Numbered from the stretch's first letter, positions 1-12,539 are shown. The stretch: DNA of 64,000 bases from Pelodera strongyloides (GCA_036852015.1 JAANDG010000050.1:310001-374000); one strand, 5' to 3'. The notes: generated by a model from the sequence alone, not told the origin. Numbers and translations are program-made.

Positions 1-192
1 ATACGTTGCATTGATTATTTATAGAAACGTCGTTGTTATCTTAGGCATTGAATAATTTATGCACTTTGGTCATCAACTTGTGTGACACTATGTGCCCTAC
101 CCGTTACAGAATGGGATTTGCATACAATCGCAAACCTCGTGTCATACCGCTTGAATATTCTTCAAGAAATTTTATGAGGTGGTAAACCTTAC
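1..192. other. intron sequence at window edge with degraded TTAA-palindrome arm
   Basis: This is the intron that follows the last visible transporter exon. Positions 130-157 read like the right arm of the palindrome family that ends CACGTGTCATACCGCTTTAA, but the end is degraded. No exon is visible, so the next coding exon lies outside the window. Confidence 0.35.
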
Positions 193-2690
193 ATTTTCCA
201 TCTCAATAGCCATTCCTTCAGTAGCGCGGTCGAATTTCAATTCCTGCATATCTTCATCATTGAGGAAAGATTTCAGGCGTTTGTTTGCAACACGAGCCTG
301 AATATGCCTAGCTACCGTACCGACAATGCATGATGTTGATTCAATACTTTTCATTGGTGAACATTCGCCTTTTTGTCGTTGATTGTTAATAAAGGTTGTT
401 GTGTAAATGTATTCAAAAAGCCTCACTTGTACAAGATTTGTGACAAACATTGCAACAATTCGCATTGGTTGTCGTATTTGGTTGAATAAGGCGAGAGCCA
501 CAAATGCCTTTTGTGGAGTGAGAATATTGTCTTCAGATAATGATACGTAGGTGCCAAAGGACACTGCTGCAACCTAAAGTAATTCATTTCCTCATTGTGA
601 GTATTTTTTCCCATTACACGACATCCCGGCGGCGTAGGACTGCCCTGTAGAGCCATGTCTGCCGCGATGCCAATTATAAGATATCCTTACCAAGAACGGT
701 GCAGCCACATTCGCCGAATCGACCACTCGTGTCATCAGGGCAGATCTTTGCAGGTATTTCACTTCTTGTTTCCTCAGATTATTGATTTTATTCTCAAAAG
801 GCTCCTCCCACGCGTACAACTTGATCAGTTTGATGCCATTTAGAACCTAAATAAAGAAGATCAATTTTCAAACTACGTGTACTTGAATTTGAATCAATAC
901 GTGTTTACTGCATGGCAATGAAAATTTACTCCATTTTGACGACTCAAAACAGACACCGCACGAAATTTCCGGACATGAATTGAAATTCTTTAAAACCTTC
1001 GTTCATTCGGTATTGTAGGCAATTCGAAGAATAAATGGGGATTTACTAGATGGCTGATTCAAGGCCGCCGTAGGACGATCTTTTTCTAGTCTTATGACAG
1101 ACAATGAAAGGCGTTTCCCCAACCTCATTGCATAGTTTTGTCCGGTGATCTTTGATCTTCATCTGACTAATTTGACATTGTTTGATGTATTTCGATGAAT
1201 AATAGTTGATTGGAATAAACGACGCCATGATGATAATTCCTCCGATTGCGGACGGTCCAAGAGTCAACCATAATAAGATCATTGCAAGTGTGACCTAAAG
1301 AAAACCAAACGATAAACGATAATAAAGAACGAAGATGTCACTGCAATGCCTACCATTATAAATATTGTCAAACAAATACATATGACATTTTAGACTTAGA
1401 GTAGCAAGTCAGAGTTCAGAGTTAGAGCACCGCGAGCCAGAATAGAGTAAAATACCGCGTAGCCTACTTTTTTTTTTAAAATAAAAACACATTCGGGTTT
1501 GTCCTTTTGGTTCAATGGTGAACGACAGGATATTTCGATTTGGTTAGTTAGTAGTTAGCGTAATTACTTATCATCATAAACCTGTAATGGTGCCGACCAG
1601 AAGTTGTGTACGAATGGAAGTACAAGTACGAGTCTTTCGATATCGATCGCCATAAAATTAACAATTTCGCCAACGGTGCGCCTATTGCGAGCTGCGGTAG
1701 ACAGTCGCAGGGTCTATAAATCACAGTCAATCATTCAATTAAATAATCAATAAACCGGTTAATTAATCAATAAATCGATAATGACTAGTTCTTTCTAAAT
1801 ACTTGTAACTTTGGTTACTGAGAAAATCTGATTTGCGGGTAACGTAATATTTGTAATTTGTTGTTCTCTTACCTTTCTGTACACAGCATTGGAAAGAATT
1901 GCTTGAATCTTCACTGCATACTGGATTACGGTATAAAGGAAGAAGTTGAGAATGAACGATCGAACTTCGGCAATTGTAAACATTAGCAGGGCAATTCCAA
2001 TTCCCAAAGAAAGAGGAGCTTCGGGGTCAGCGACGAAGTCTATTAGATACCTGCAAAATATTAATTAGCCTCAAAAAATTAATCCATCCCTCTGCCTTCA
2101 GACGCTTCTCTTTGTTGCCAGCAACGGCTATAATACCGGGAATAACCCGAGCTTCAAACTTCAAACTACGATTATTGTAACTAGAAATACCAGCACGATC
2201 CAGCGCTCTCACAAACAACGTTGGAAATTACGGGTATACAGTAACCAATGGTTGTCCACCTAAAATAAATGTGAAAGTGTAAAACCTTACTTGAGCAGGA
2301 CCGGGTTGACAAAAGCGACGATGTCACAAGTTATTCGGAGGAACATGATTCCCACCCAACCATTACGGTAAATGTGGAATATCGTCCAGGCAATGGAGGG
2401 AGTTTTTCCCGTTTCGTCGGCACCTGAAGGCAGATCTTTGAGCCGGCGGTCGAAAGCATAACAATAATGATTGAACTGTTGAGTTAATTCTCCGAGGCAG
2501 ATCGTTTGGAATCCTTATTTTTGTTCATCAACATCAGGAAAAGAGAAGATAACTAAAAAATATAAATGTTCACTTTTACAACTTCTCGCCCATTCTTGTT
2601 CCCATTTTGCATTGAGTGTTTCAGATTGAGCTGACGGGATGAGAGGGTAGAGGTCATCGACGGTTAGATCAGTCTTCGCACCGCGTTTCA
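193..2690 (-). CDS. MRP exons: transmembrane domain 1 and approach to NBD1
   Basis: Eight exons (2690-2574, 2423-2291, 2050-1873, 1713-1582, 1294-1124, 846-691, 573-427, 297-193) encode the first six-helix core. They begin with KRGAKTDLTVDDLYPL, the usual MRP linker before helix 1. They continue through GWVGIMFLRI, the hydrophobic SLGIGIALLMFTIAEVRSF, the coupling segment NRRTVGEIVNFMAIDIERL, and MKIKDHRTKLCNE/VLNGIKLIKLYAWEE, which is the strongly conserved intracellular loop. VANKRLKSFLNDEDM then leads into the first strands of NBD1 (EMEN). Walker A is not in the window. All phases agree and the donors are ordinary GT. Confidence 0.92.
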
Positions 2691-5600
2691 CTAAAATTTG
2701 ATTAAATATATGCTCAATAGCTATGACATAAACCGTTATTATGTTCCGCAAAGAGATCGAAGAAAGTGTCGACGATGAGCTGACTCTTTTATCAATTACC
2801 AGCCGGCTGCGCCGCCCGAGGCGACTTTCAAAGTCTAAAATGCAGGAACAATCAGTGGTTACACTTCTGCGAAACGTTTGCAACGTATCTCGAAAAATCA
2901 TGAAATAAAATTCGGATTTCGTTTGCTCAAGACGGGGCTCCGGCTCTCCTTTTATAGCCTGTAGATATTCTAATTTTCGTTGCGTTCACATGCGGCTTCA
3001 AACAAAAAAGTAAACTCTTCTCCTTTATATAATAAGATCATTCGGACCCCTCGTTATCTGCTCAGGAAGAGCAGAAAAAGAAATATTAAATATACTATGG
3101 CGCAACAAAACAGTATTTGGGATTAACTGATGAACGTGTGTGTGTTTTTATAATGCTCAAGTAAAAGGAAAAGATTAATTAAAAAAAAAACCAACCCAAT
3201 TCGTCGAGCCATGAAAGGAAAAGTCGCGACACAAAACTACAGTACTCCTCCGGGGATTTCTTCTAAAATGCGGGAAAACAGCATTATTTAATTACAACGA
3301 TAAATATATAATGTCTAACAAAATCAAGACAAAAAAGAAATGCGTAAGAAAGGTCTACAGGTTAGGAAAAAAAATTAAGAATAGAAATATAACGATTTTC
3401 CTGATTGTGAGGTTGGGTCTCATCAACAATATTGATGTAAATGAAAAACAAATTTGTATCTTACCTGTGCAATTTTCTCGGACACATCATCAGCTTTTCC
3501 TAAAAGGGCGGTTTGTACCATGACAAGAAGGGCTTCAATCGGAATGGCTTGTTCATAGATTGGCCGTTCGAAAAGCTGAAGAAATTTTTTTATTATATTC
3601 ATTTATTTTATCTTTCAAGTATTTCCAGCCTTTCTTGTATCATCTTCAAAGGGTAGTCCTGCATATAAACTACATTTCTGTATATAATTAAAAGCATGAA
3701 AATGAATCGTACACAATATTATGTTTTTTTTTGTATTAGAGAAACTACCGTACTAATGAAAAGAACATTACTCTTACCAATACTACAACATCGATAAACT
3801 GTACAACAGCGAGAAATAAGAATGTAACCGAGAGACACGAGTTACTCCTATCACCACGTCTTCGCAGCCCAATATAAAGGACTAAAGCGAGCGCCTGAAA
3901 TTATGGAAAATAATTATCAAGCTAATTACCCCGTAGACTGATAATTGCTACAGTTGCAAAGAATATCGCAGGCAAGCGGGTTAAATGTAACGTAATTTTC
4001 AGGTTTTTTTTTATATAAAAATACTGTGGTTTTAAAGCACTCGTGCACAAAAACTACGGTAATTTTACAGCGACCCGTAACCTAATGGCATAGTCTAATA
4101 CGACATTAGAAAGCCCCAAGTAACAAAAAAAACGCCATACAGCAGGTAAAAATTGCAGAAATTCATAGCCTATATCTTATATTAAGCAAATTTTTGAAAT
4201 TAATAACTGTAATTGTGACGCACATACAAAATACATGCCCGAATAAAAAAAAGTTAAATAGTAAACATTTTTTGCGCATTTAGCGGTTAAATCGGTGTGG
4301 GCCTCAAAATCCTCCCTGGCGTGATTTTCACGACATTTTAAAGGAAAAAAAAAACAATTTAAAGCTTTCCAGAAACGAGGATGTGAACTGTGATGTTGGT
4401 TTGTGAGGCAAAAAACTATGAGTCAATTGAGCCACCCTAAAGCTATGATTGTTTTTTTAAAGTGGGGGAGGAAAGGAAGTAGAGGGAGAGAGATAGAGAA
4501 AGAAAGAAAGAAAGAAAGAAGAAAGAAAGAAAGAGAGAGAGAAAGAGAGAAAGAAAGAGAGAAAGAGAGAAAGAGAGAATCAAGAGAAGTCGTGAAGAGA
4601 GGGAGAACTCGGAGAACGAGAGTCTGGGTAACGATGATGACCAATCATTTCATAATTTGCCAGCGCTCGAAAAAAGTAAAACAATCTCGCAAAAATAAAC
4701 AATGGGCTTCAATGTAGCAAAATAAATAACACGTGAATTTCACGACGGAATTTAAAGGATCGGGGCTCACGGAAAACCGACCTATGCTAAACAGTTATGT
4801 TCATAAAGATTGGTTATCGTTAAGATTTATAAAAAGAGTAGCAAGGCTGTAAGCGTTGTTAGCTGTAAGTACACCAAGCTCTACGGTACTGGCTAAGCTA
4901 ACTTGTTTAATTTTTTCAGGATTAATCTTCGAAGTAGAAAGAAAAGACAATTGAAAGTGGTCTAATTTTTACTTGTAGCTTGCCATCAAAAATATTAGGC
5001 TTTCGTTGAGGCTTAGGCTTAGAAAATCTAGTATCATATAAATGGAAGTTTTCAAATAAACTTGTAGTTGAAATTTTATGAAAGAGCAAACGACTTAATG
5101 TTTGTGATCTGTTGCTAAATATTTATCCTCAGAAGTATTATTCAATTTTTTGTTTACATAAGCTCTTAAATTATTTTTGTTCTTAAAAATATTTAGTCTC
5201 TTAAATACGCCGATAAAAACGTGATCTCTAAACGACGATGACATTTTTTTTTAATTTCGAAACTGGACGACAGATTTCGAAAGTTTTCTAATACTAATTG
5301 GTCACATCAAATCAACGTAATAAAAAAACTAAAGTATGGTTGATGTCTGCTTTCTCACTGATAATTAACAAGCCAGAAGAGCAATAAAACAATTTTTATT
5401 TGGAATGTGATTTTTTGATCTTTCATGCACGTTTTGCACTCTTTCGAAAATAGGGGCTTCTGCGAACTTCAGCCTATTTTCGAAAATCGGAGTACTGACG
5501 AATTGCACGAAAGAAAAACCAAAGTCACATCATATACGGTGCAAGCTCTAGCTCAATTAATATAAATCTAGCTAAATTAATATAGCCAAATTAATATAAA

Positions 5601-8600
5601 AGTAAATCTAGATCTAGCCAAATTAATATAAACTTGCAAACAACAGATGACGTAGTTTATACTAACCATGGCACACCTACTTTCGCCTACACATATGTAT
5701 ACGTTGGAGAATAGATTCAAGTATTCCAATTAAATATTGTATTCAGAAACGTTCGAGAGAGCCTTTTTGAAAAATTCTCGAGAAATTCTAAACATCGTAA
5801 TCTTTGATGCCATTTGCCTTCAAAAAAAAGAGAAGCGAATATTTTTGCATTGTTTTTGCCATGGCGTGGGAAAAATCGGCCTGATAACGAATTCCATTGT
5901 TATAAAGGGAAAGGGCCCTTGTAAAAGCAAGCTAGAGACAGAGACAGTGAAACGAATATTTAAAAGATCAACTGTATTCTCAAGAATTTGCATGTGAGTG
6001 GTTCCTCAATTATCGTAATAGCTTATCACCTCTAACCACAAATCTAATTGGGATTTTAACCAAGTTCAGTACATAATACGCTATGAGGTATGGTATGTGG
6101 TTTTGAAAAGTATGCTTTAGTCTTCCGAAATGAATTTCCATTATTATATGCAAATTTCTGCTAGGCACTTGTGACACATAATGAAACAAAATTTGCATAG
6201 AATACATGTCCAGGTTACGTTGCCGGTTAAGAAAGGTAAAGTGTTTTGACTAAAATAACAAACTGTATCGAATCTAATGGGATTCGACCCACCAAAATCT
6301 CAATATCAAAGAGGGCAATTGTGTCGTTAAATAAACAGAGAAAGTTAGAGATTAACGCACACAACAAAGGGCCTGATTCAAAGATTCGCCAACACTTTAG
6401 CAAGACCAAGAAAACAAATAAAACTAAAGAAAATAGGTATAGTTTGCTCGGAACTGTGAACTTTGAGATCTCATTCAAAGTTGAGCTCACTTCCTAAATC
6501 TAGGAAACTACCGTAACAATATTACACTTGACATGCAAATAAAAATGTTATGCAAATTTCTGCTGTGCATTTTGCTTCATTATGTGTCACAAGTGCCCAG
6601 CAGAAATTTGCGTATAATAATGGAACTTCAGTTCTGAAGTCGAAAGCATACTTTTCAAAACCACATATCAACTGAGATGTTGTTTTGAGACCATAGAAAA
6701 AAAATAAAAAATAATACTTTTCGTGAAACTTATATAACATAAAATATCAACTGAGATATTGCTTGACCATAGAAAAAAGAACAATAAAAACATCTTTCGT
6801 GAATCTTACATAACATAAGCTGTTTAAATATAATTTTCAGTGAGACACTTGCAAATAAATCTCCTACATGTATCCTATAAATATTTGAATATTGAATATT
6901 TGAATATTTATTATACTCATTAAAAGAGCGCAACGCCGTGAGAGACGATGAAAAAGAAATATAAATATATCCTACATTTTCAGGAGCCTCAGTCTGATCT
7001 TTAGTCGCAAGTCACAAAGTAGTCATACAACTCTTTATTTTTTTATTTTAATCGGGTTTACATTTTCACGTTTCATAGTTATTCATTGTGGTATTGCCTC
7101 GACAAAACTTGTGCGACATTTTATGTTCGCAATAAATGTTATGTTATGTTATGTTAAAGGGTCAGGCCCACCGATATAAACCAATATTTATTATTTGTTC
7201 ATAATTCATAAAAAGAGTATTTATTATAATATATACAGACTAAATATTATTCAGTTTTACCACGGGGAAGTTTTTCCGGTGAGCTTTCCTTACGGAAGGT
7301 ATCGTAGTGTCGTTTTTGTTTAAAGGTGTATGCATCGGGAAATGCCTCGTTGTCTGCACTCTCATGTGCATATGTATCTTCTTACGCTGGTGCCTCTTTA
7401 TACAGCATACTCTCTCGTGTTTCGTCGCAGGACTAATATGAGCAAGCCATTACGGTACTATGGAGATGTTTTAACTTCCTTAAAAATGTTTTAACTTTCT
7501 TTCACCCAAGGCTTGTCTACGGTACCTTCCGTAAGGAAACCTCACCGAAAAAACTTCCCCATGGTAAAACGTAATACTATTTAGTTTGTATATATTATAA
7601 TAATTACCCTTTTTATGAATTATGAACAAATAATAAATATAGGTTTATATCGGTGGGCCTGTCCCTTTAACTCGTAGCACTTACGTATGAGAGCAGATTG
7701 AAAGCGGCCAACGCAAGTCTTTCAATAGCCACATGAGTGATCGTGCTCCAGAAGAGAATTGCACCCTCACAAATAATAAGACTGATGAAAGAGATCTGAA
7801 AAACATTAAAATCCTGTAAATAGGATATAACCCTCGTATTATGTCTCTGATTTTCAAAAGGTCCACTCCGGAACTATGAACATTCACCTTGCTTTGCACA
7901 TTTTGCAGACACGCACGTATTATTTGTCTAGTGAACGGTGCAAAAAACTGCGCCAACTTGTAAAATCAACTAAACATTTGCAGCTACTGAGCTATAGTCT
8001 AGCGAGAGTATGTTCCCGTAGGATAGGATGTTTGTTTACGAAAACAGGCAGCAAATAAGCGTATTATATGCCCTAAAAGGGTTTCTTTCTAACTGATGAA
8101 TTTCCAAATCAGGGAAATCTGCAAATGTTTTTGAGCAGGTGCAAGTTGCCAATATACTAATACATATACACAAACACAACACAAAATTTATATTGCTTCG
8201 GATGAAAGATCATAGACTGTTTCGCGTATATTGGCAAATAATGTAAAAAATTTCAAGGCATTTTGATATGTTGTATGTTATCAAAAATCTATCCTACATT
8301 TTTTCTCTAATATGGATATATATGTATTAAATTAAATTAATTTTATTTTTGCAGGTAGTAAATTCAAATTATCAAATCCAATAACCTATCCTTTTTATGT
8401 AACTTTTTATGTATCCTTTTTGATGGAACTTTTTAAGATCGTATGAAATATATTTCTTACAATTCTGGCGAGATGTAGTAGACTAGACTTTGGTCGGTTC
8501 TTCTTTTTGAGCTTTCCCACTTTCGTGTACTTATAGTACTGTAGAGGAAGGGTCAACCACAGAAATATCAATGGAGAAAAGGAGAGAATTCCCCGGATTG

Positions 8601-10922
8601 GACACGTCTCATCCTGAAAACAAGCGCGGATTTTGGCGGGAGTTCAAAAATATAAATCAATATCCAATATTAAAATCATTTTTTTCCTACATTCATATAT
8701 TTTCTATGGGAGCCTTGTTTTGTTATTGTTTCTTAAACGAGGAGGCTCCACGAGAATGAAGTACTCAAAATTTTGATGGAACACATTGGTTTACATTGTT
8801 TTACTCCTTCCATTTAAAAGCTTCTGCTTTGTAAAGCATGTCTTTCGGCATTTAATAGCATCATCTTTCGATAAAACGAAAGTATTTGAGCTCTTCATTC
8901 TCGTGAGCCTCCTCCTTTAATGGTGTTTGTTATTACTTTTTTATATGACCATATTGTAGCTCAAGACAACGATTCAAAATACTACCTTTAAAATATAACA
9001 ATCGAGACAAAACATAAAACAAAAAAAAAGGATATAATTTACAAAAATTGAAAGCAATTGTCTATGCATTCTATGAATAAGGATTAAATCTTTAGTCCAA
9101 TTTTGAATTGTGGGGATTATTCAAGCAAAAGCTGATGTAATTAATCTTTTTTTTTGTTGCACTGAAAATTAACTGCAGACAAAGTCAAAAATCAAAGCAT
9201 CAAATTTGTTCAGCTCTTTTTGTTCTATTCTAATAATAAATTCAGCGGGGCGGCAAACATCGTATTTTTTTCCAATACTGCAATCATGCACCCAGAAATT
9301 TAACATGTAATTTCTAAACATTGTGTAGTTCTTGAATGAAACATTTTATTGCTGGTCACGTATGTTAGATGCATAGTATAAATAAAGCGTAGTATAAATC
9401 TTTCATAAAAATTTGGTTATGTACTAAAAGTTCACGTGGAATTCCTTGAAACAAAGTATGAAAGAATAAATTTTATAAGTCAAAAAGTTGAAATAATTGG
9501 AAAATAACATTGGGAATGAAATGTTTGGATATGAAATATGAACTAAAAGGCCCAGTAGATAGGCGGGATCGATTGGGAAATAGCATGGTAATATAAGAGA
9601 ACCAGAGATGAAAGCCACATAGCAAATGTGTGAAAGCATAGGCTTATAGGATATGAAAATAGATGTAGCATAAGTAAGACCGTATCAAGTTACAAACGCC
9701 GACAGGAAAACTTTGTAGATAACAATATAAAATCGGAAGGCTATATATATGTTGATTGTACATATATTTCTCATCATAAATTGTGCTTGTGTATCGTATC
9801 CGTAATGGGGTTTCCAAGCATCCCAAAAATCCGGCGTGATGCCGTCTATACTACCGTATTTCTGCATGAAAATTGCATATATAAAATGAAAAATAAAAAA
9901 AATATTCTCGCGTTGTTCCAAGATCGGTAAATTTTCAGCATACTTGGAAACCCCCTATATGCACAATTCATTATGAGAACGTTTCATAAGCGTAATCCGT
10001 AAGAATATGTAAAGCTAGAGAAATGAGTTTCGGGTTGGTAAGGAAAAGGAACATTAAGGTAAGGTCAATAAACCGGTAAACTAACCGAAGCATACCGTCC
10101 AAAGCAGTCCTCCACTGTTAGGCCATCCATTTACTCCAAGGTTTACGATTTTACCTACAAATAAAATTGTACAAATACGTGCGTACACGAGTCATTGACT
10201 AAGTCACTGAAACGGAGTCACTGACCAGTTGGTGGCCAGTTCATGACGGTGTTCGGGTAAACTTGGTCACGACAATGTCATCAAGTGGTCACCAAATGGG
10301 TTGGCTCCGGGACAAACCAGGGAACCGTCAACAGTTAGTCCCTCGTTTCCTACGTAGCCTAGTCATGGCCCTTCTTGGAGGAAACTTATGACGATGATAG
10401 AAATAAAAAAAAATATCCTTGAAAAAATGTCATAGTGAAATGTTTCAACTAGATAATAACAACAAATCGACAAGGAAAATAGGAACATTAAAAAAAATTA
10501 AGGAAGAACGTATTCCCGCAATATCTGAACTGAACCAAAATTGTAATCTTCTTATTATATAAAGGAGAAGAGTTTAGATGTTTGTCACTGAATCCGCAAC
10601 GAAATCCATACTACGTTTCATGGATTTGGTATAAGTAGTAAACATTTCGCAAACCAAAATAAACGAAGTGGGTTTCGTTACATTAATTACTGACAATACG
10701 TTTCAGACGTCTCATATAAGTATGCAAACTTTTTTTGAAGCATTGTCTGTGCCGCATTGAACGACGCCTCAGGAGGTGATAGCCGTATATAAAAATATAT
10801 GTTTTGATAAACTTAAGTTTAGTTGTAAAAGTGTCAAACATCAAAAATACCGGCCATTTACATTTTAGTAATGTAAAAGTGACGAGGCTGCCGTCAATCG
10901 CATCATTTTTCGGAAAAGTTGC
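193..10922 (-). CDS. ABCC/MRP-type ABC transporter, 5' portion (partial gene)
   Basis: Multidrug-resistance-protein transporters (ABCC) are plasma or organelle membrane pumps that use ATP to export organic anions and conjugates. Fourteen exons join in phase: 10922-10862 (tentative), 10154-10096, 7795-7685, 3894-3778, 3575-3465, 3262-3196, 2690-2574, 2423-2291, 2050-1873, 1713-1582, 1294-1124, 846-691, 573-427 and 297-193. Together they give about 555 residues. Family hallmarks are SFVSRLFLSWLDELVKRG at the TMD0/L0-TMD1 border, TVGEIVNFMAID, LIKLYAWEEPF and ILTPQKAFVALALFNQIR. The gene has TMD0, so it is a long MRP. The first exon(s) with the start codon were not found, and NBD1 onward lies beyond position 1. 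Which MRP paralogue it is cannot be told. Confidence 0.9.
2799..3037 (-). mobile_element. Helitron-like short repeat, copy 1
   Basis: Read on the minus strand it starts TCTTATTATATAAAGGAGAA and ends with a CG-rich hairpin followed by CTGG and a T. It has no terminal inverted repeats. Inside is TATAAAAGGAGAGCCGGAG. The same ends recur at 10550-10787, 29942-30208 and 33156-33370. A 5' TC, a 3' hairpin with CTRR and insertion before T are the signature of non-autonomous Helitrons; the assignment is inferred. The copy lies in the intron between the MRP exons that end at 3196 and begin at 2690. Confidence 0.5.
3196..10922 (-). CDS. MRP exons: TMD0 and L0 linker
   Basis: Exons 10922-10862 (tentative), 10154-10096, 7795-7685, 3894-3778, 3575-3465 and 3262-3196 encode hydrophobic segments in the order expected for TMD0. 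GGLLWT/ISFISLIICEGAILFW matches the position of the MRP1 segment ending in GFLLW. NLLSYALALVLYIGLRRR and LSVTFLFLAVVQFIDVVVL follow. The L0 region is the least family-like part (LFERPIYEQAIPIEALLVM), then KKSPEEYCSFVSRL restores clear MRP similarity. The tentative first exon is supported only by a TTTCAG acceptor, a GTAAAT donor and matching phase. Two long introns (3.8 and 2.3 kb) hold repeats. Confidence 0.75.
4494..4592. repeat. GA/GAAA microsatellite
   Basis: About 100 bp of irregular GAAA and GA units in the MRP intron. The open reading frames across it, rich in Arg/Glu/Lys on one strand and Ser/Leu/Phe on the other, are products of composition. Confidence 0.9.
6090..6670. mobile_element. 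inverted-repeat element, about 580 bp
   Basis: The left arm (about 6090-6210) contains GTGGTTTTGAAAAGTATGC and TGCAAATTTCTGCTAGGCAC. The right arm (about 6535-6670) carries the reverse complements, including GTGCCCAGCAGAAATTTGC and GCATACTTTTCAAAACCAC. Arms of about 120 bp face each other around a roughly 320 bp centre with no coding potential. This fits a non-autonomous DNA transposon; the family is unknown. Confidence 0.6.
6672..6822. repeat. tandem duplication of about 75 bp
   Basis: Two adjacent diverged copies share ACCATAGAAAAAA, CTTTCGTGAA and CTTAYATAACATAA in the same order. They lie directly beside the right arm of the preceding inverted-repeat element and may derive from its end. 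Confidence 0.5.
7030..7153 (+). repeat. dispersed repeat, copy 1 (partner at 57370)
   Basis: It contains CGTTTCATAGTTATTCATYG, a GACAAAACTTGTGCGACATT block and RATAAATGTTAYGYTATGTT, in the same order and strand as 57370-57500. It ends in a short ATGTT array next to a TTAA palindrome. Confidence 0.6.
7154..7670. mobile_element. large TTAA palindrome (AAGGGTCAGGCCCA family variant)
   Basis: A 517 bp near-palindrome bounded by TTAA. The left end is TTAAAGGGTCAGGCCCACCG and the right end CGGTGGGCCTGTCCCTTTAA. Inner arms mirror AATAAATATTGGTTTATATC and the block TTCCGTAAGGAAA. No coding capacity. It ends 14 bp before the 7685 exon boundary, immediately inside the 5' splice site. Ends and target resemble the TTAA palindromes known in Caenorhabditis. 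Confidence 0.75.
7796..10095 (-). other. 2.3 kb MRP intron
   Basis: No exon supported. It contains a TTAA-bounded hairpin element (8733-8920) and otherwise unique-looking AT-rich DNA. A 78-codon minus frame at 9685-9921 lies here but has no usable splice sites or family resemblance. Confidence 0.5.
8733..8920. mobile_element. TTAA-bounded hairpin MITE (GAGGAGGCTC ends)
   Basis: The left arm begins TTAAACGAGGAGGCTCCACG and runs through GAGAATGAAG; the right arm is the mirror and ends GAGCCTCCTCCTTTAA. It is 188 bp with no open frame. It shares the TTAA borders of the other palindromes here but has different arms. Confidence 0.6.
10192..10378. repeat. GGTCACCAAATGG dispersed repeat, copy 1
   Basis: Contains AAACTTGGTCACGACAATG, TCAAGTGGTCACCAAATGG and the preceding ACTGACCAGTTGGTGGCCAG. 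Similar blocks occur at 44160-44290 and 63850-63990, with a short fragment at 36700-36735. Its ends are not clear. Confidence 0.5.
10550..10787 (+). mobile_element. Helitron-like short repeat, copy 2
   Basis: Starts TCTTATTATATAAAGGAGAA and ends near a GCCTCAGGAGGTGATAGCCG hairpin. The interior differs from copy 1 and lacks the TATAAAAGG motif; the last bases are mutated away from CTGG. It is next to the tentative MRP exon 10862-10922. Confidence 0.45.
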
Positions 10923-11083
10923 CTGAAAGAAATTTGCATAAGCTTTCCGATCGCAAGATCATTTTTTGTTCCCATGTAAATGTTAGAACAATGGTGTCAC
11001 TTTGGAATTGAATTGTCTGGGGGGTAATATTCTTGATCTTCTGAACCATTTCATGCTCACAATCAGATATTCACTCTCTTTCT

Positions 11084-11084
11084 A

Positions 11085-11155
<71 letters not shown>
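11084..11155. repeat. CT microsatellite
   Basis: About 70 bp of almost perfect (CT)n between the two genes. Confidence 0.95.
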
Positions 11156-11160
<5 letters not shown>

Positions 11161-12107
11161 TCACTTTAACTCTGCATCTCTTTCCAGCTAAAGAAGGGAG
11201 ATGTTAATATTTACTTTAAATTAATTCAAGATATTTCCATAGTGAACTGAACTTAATAATTTCCTATTGTTAGTTCGTCTCATCATTGTGCGAATTTAAT
11301 TGCGATACCGTTTATTGCACATCACCTTACCCACGCATTCATCTCTGTAGTTTTTTTGCTTTCATCTATCGACCTATATTCCTTTTCGGTTTAATTTCCT
11401 CTTTTAGGAAATAAGTAGCGTACTTGGGGCACACGTTGTTGTACTTAAATGTGTCATGTACTTATACTGAAGCTTTTTCTGAAGTGCACGTAAACTCACA
11501 AAAAATATTCCGAACGAATTTTGTGCAACAAAGAGCACAGGACGAAATGGCATCGCAGATTAAACAACACACGAGGGCCACTTTTGGTATTATTTTCTAT
11601 GTCGGATATGACTTTCATTTATGGTTTATGTTCTTATTATTTTAGACTTTTAGGCTTTTGGCCTCATAAATCATTTATATATAATTCAAGTTCCTCTTAT
11701 TTATTCACTTACTTAGCTTTGTTAATCGCTGTGCCAAGAAATCAAGAATTAAGAAACCTCTTAGTTGTACCGCGACTAAAGAAACAAACTGCGTATTCAG
11801 TTACCCTCCACGAAATTTTGAACATATCTGATCGACTGTGACTGTTGTATCGATGCCGGATGCGTTTAAACATTGAGCGTAACGTGGATCTTCAAAACGA
11901 ACAAACACACAAACTTTTTCATTGATATAATGAGTTAACAGAGATATTGGTATTGAGTGCAACATGAAATCTTATTATATACAATTATGCAATAAATAAA
12001 AGAAAATGGGACACCACGAATTACATTCCTTTAATTGCTCACATAAATGGTCCGCAAAAAGGTAATCTACGCTACGCACCACAGAAACAGCCTCTGTGGA
12101 TCGTTTA

Positions 12108-12278
<171 letters not shown>

Positions 12279-12388
12279 TTAAAAAAAGTAATACCGCAGC
12301 CAAAAAGATTTAGATTAAGTGTGTACGTTTTTAGAAGAAATTGTGCCTCAGGGAAAAATATTGCATCTAAAGACGAACGATCAAAAGG

Positions 12389-12539
12389 TTAAAGCGGTAC
12401 ACCAGCCGTTTTTTGAAACGTATGCTACACAATTGCTATGTATCGATATTTTTATTCTAATTATGCTCATTTGCATAATATGCATGGGAATAAAGTAATT
12501 CGAAATTTGTTTCAAAAGCGGACTGATGTACCGCTTTAA
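12389..12539. mobile_element. TTAA palindrome, AAGCGGTA variant
   Basis: Ends TTAAAGCGGTACACCAGCCG and TGATGTACCGCTTTAA enclose arms with TTTTTGAAACGTATGC/GTTTCAAAAGC. It combines the AAGCGGTA border of one family with the TTTTGAAACG inner arm of another. Confidence 0.6.

Larger units (their letters stand above)
3895..7684 (-). other. 3.8 kb MRP intron, repeats only
   Basis: No coding segment could be supported here. It holds a GA-rich tract (4494-4592), small tandem repeats of the unit AAATTAATATA (about 5556-5632), an imperfect palindrome near 5408-5535 built on TTTCGAAAAT, an inverted-repeat element (6090-6670), a short tandem duplication (6672-6822), a dispersed repeat (7030-7153) and a large TTAA palindrome (7154-7670). 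Confidence 0.6.

Noticed and set aside
4403..4717. 104-codon Arg/Glu/Lys-rich plus-strand frame and its antisense partner
   Set aside because: Both depend on the GA-rich tract; no splice sites or conserved ends.
10096..10137. ATG reading MDGLTVEDCFGR as the transporter start
   Set aside because: That frame ends in phase 2 at the donor and cannot join the next exon, which must start in phase 0. The other frame joins well.
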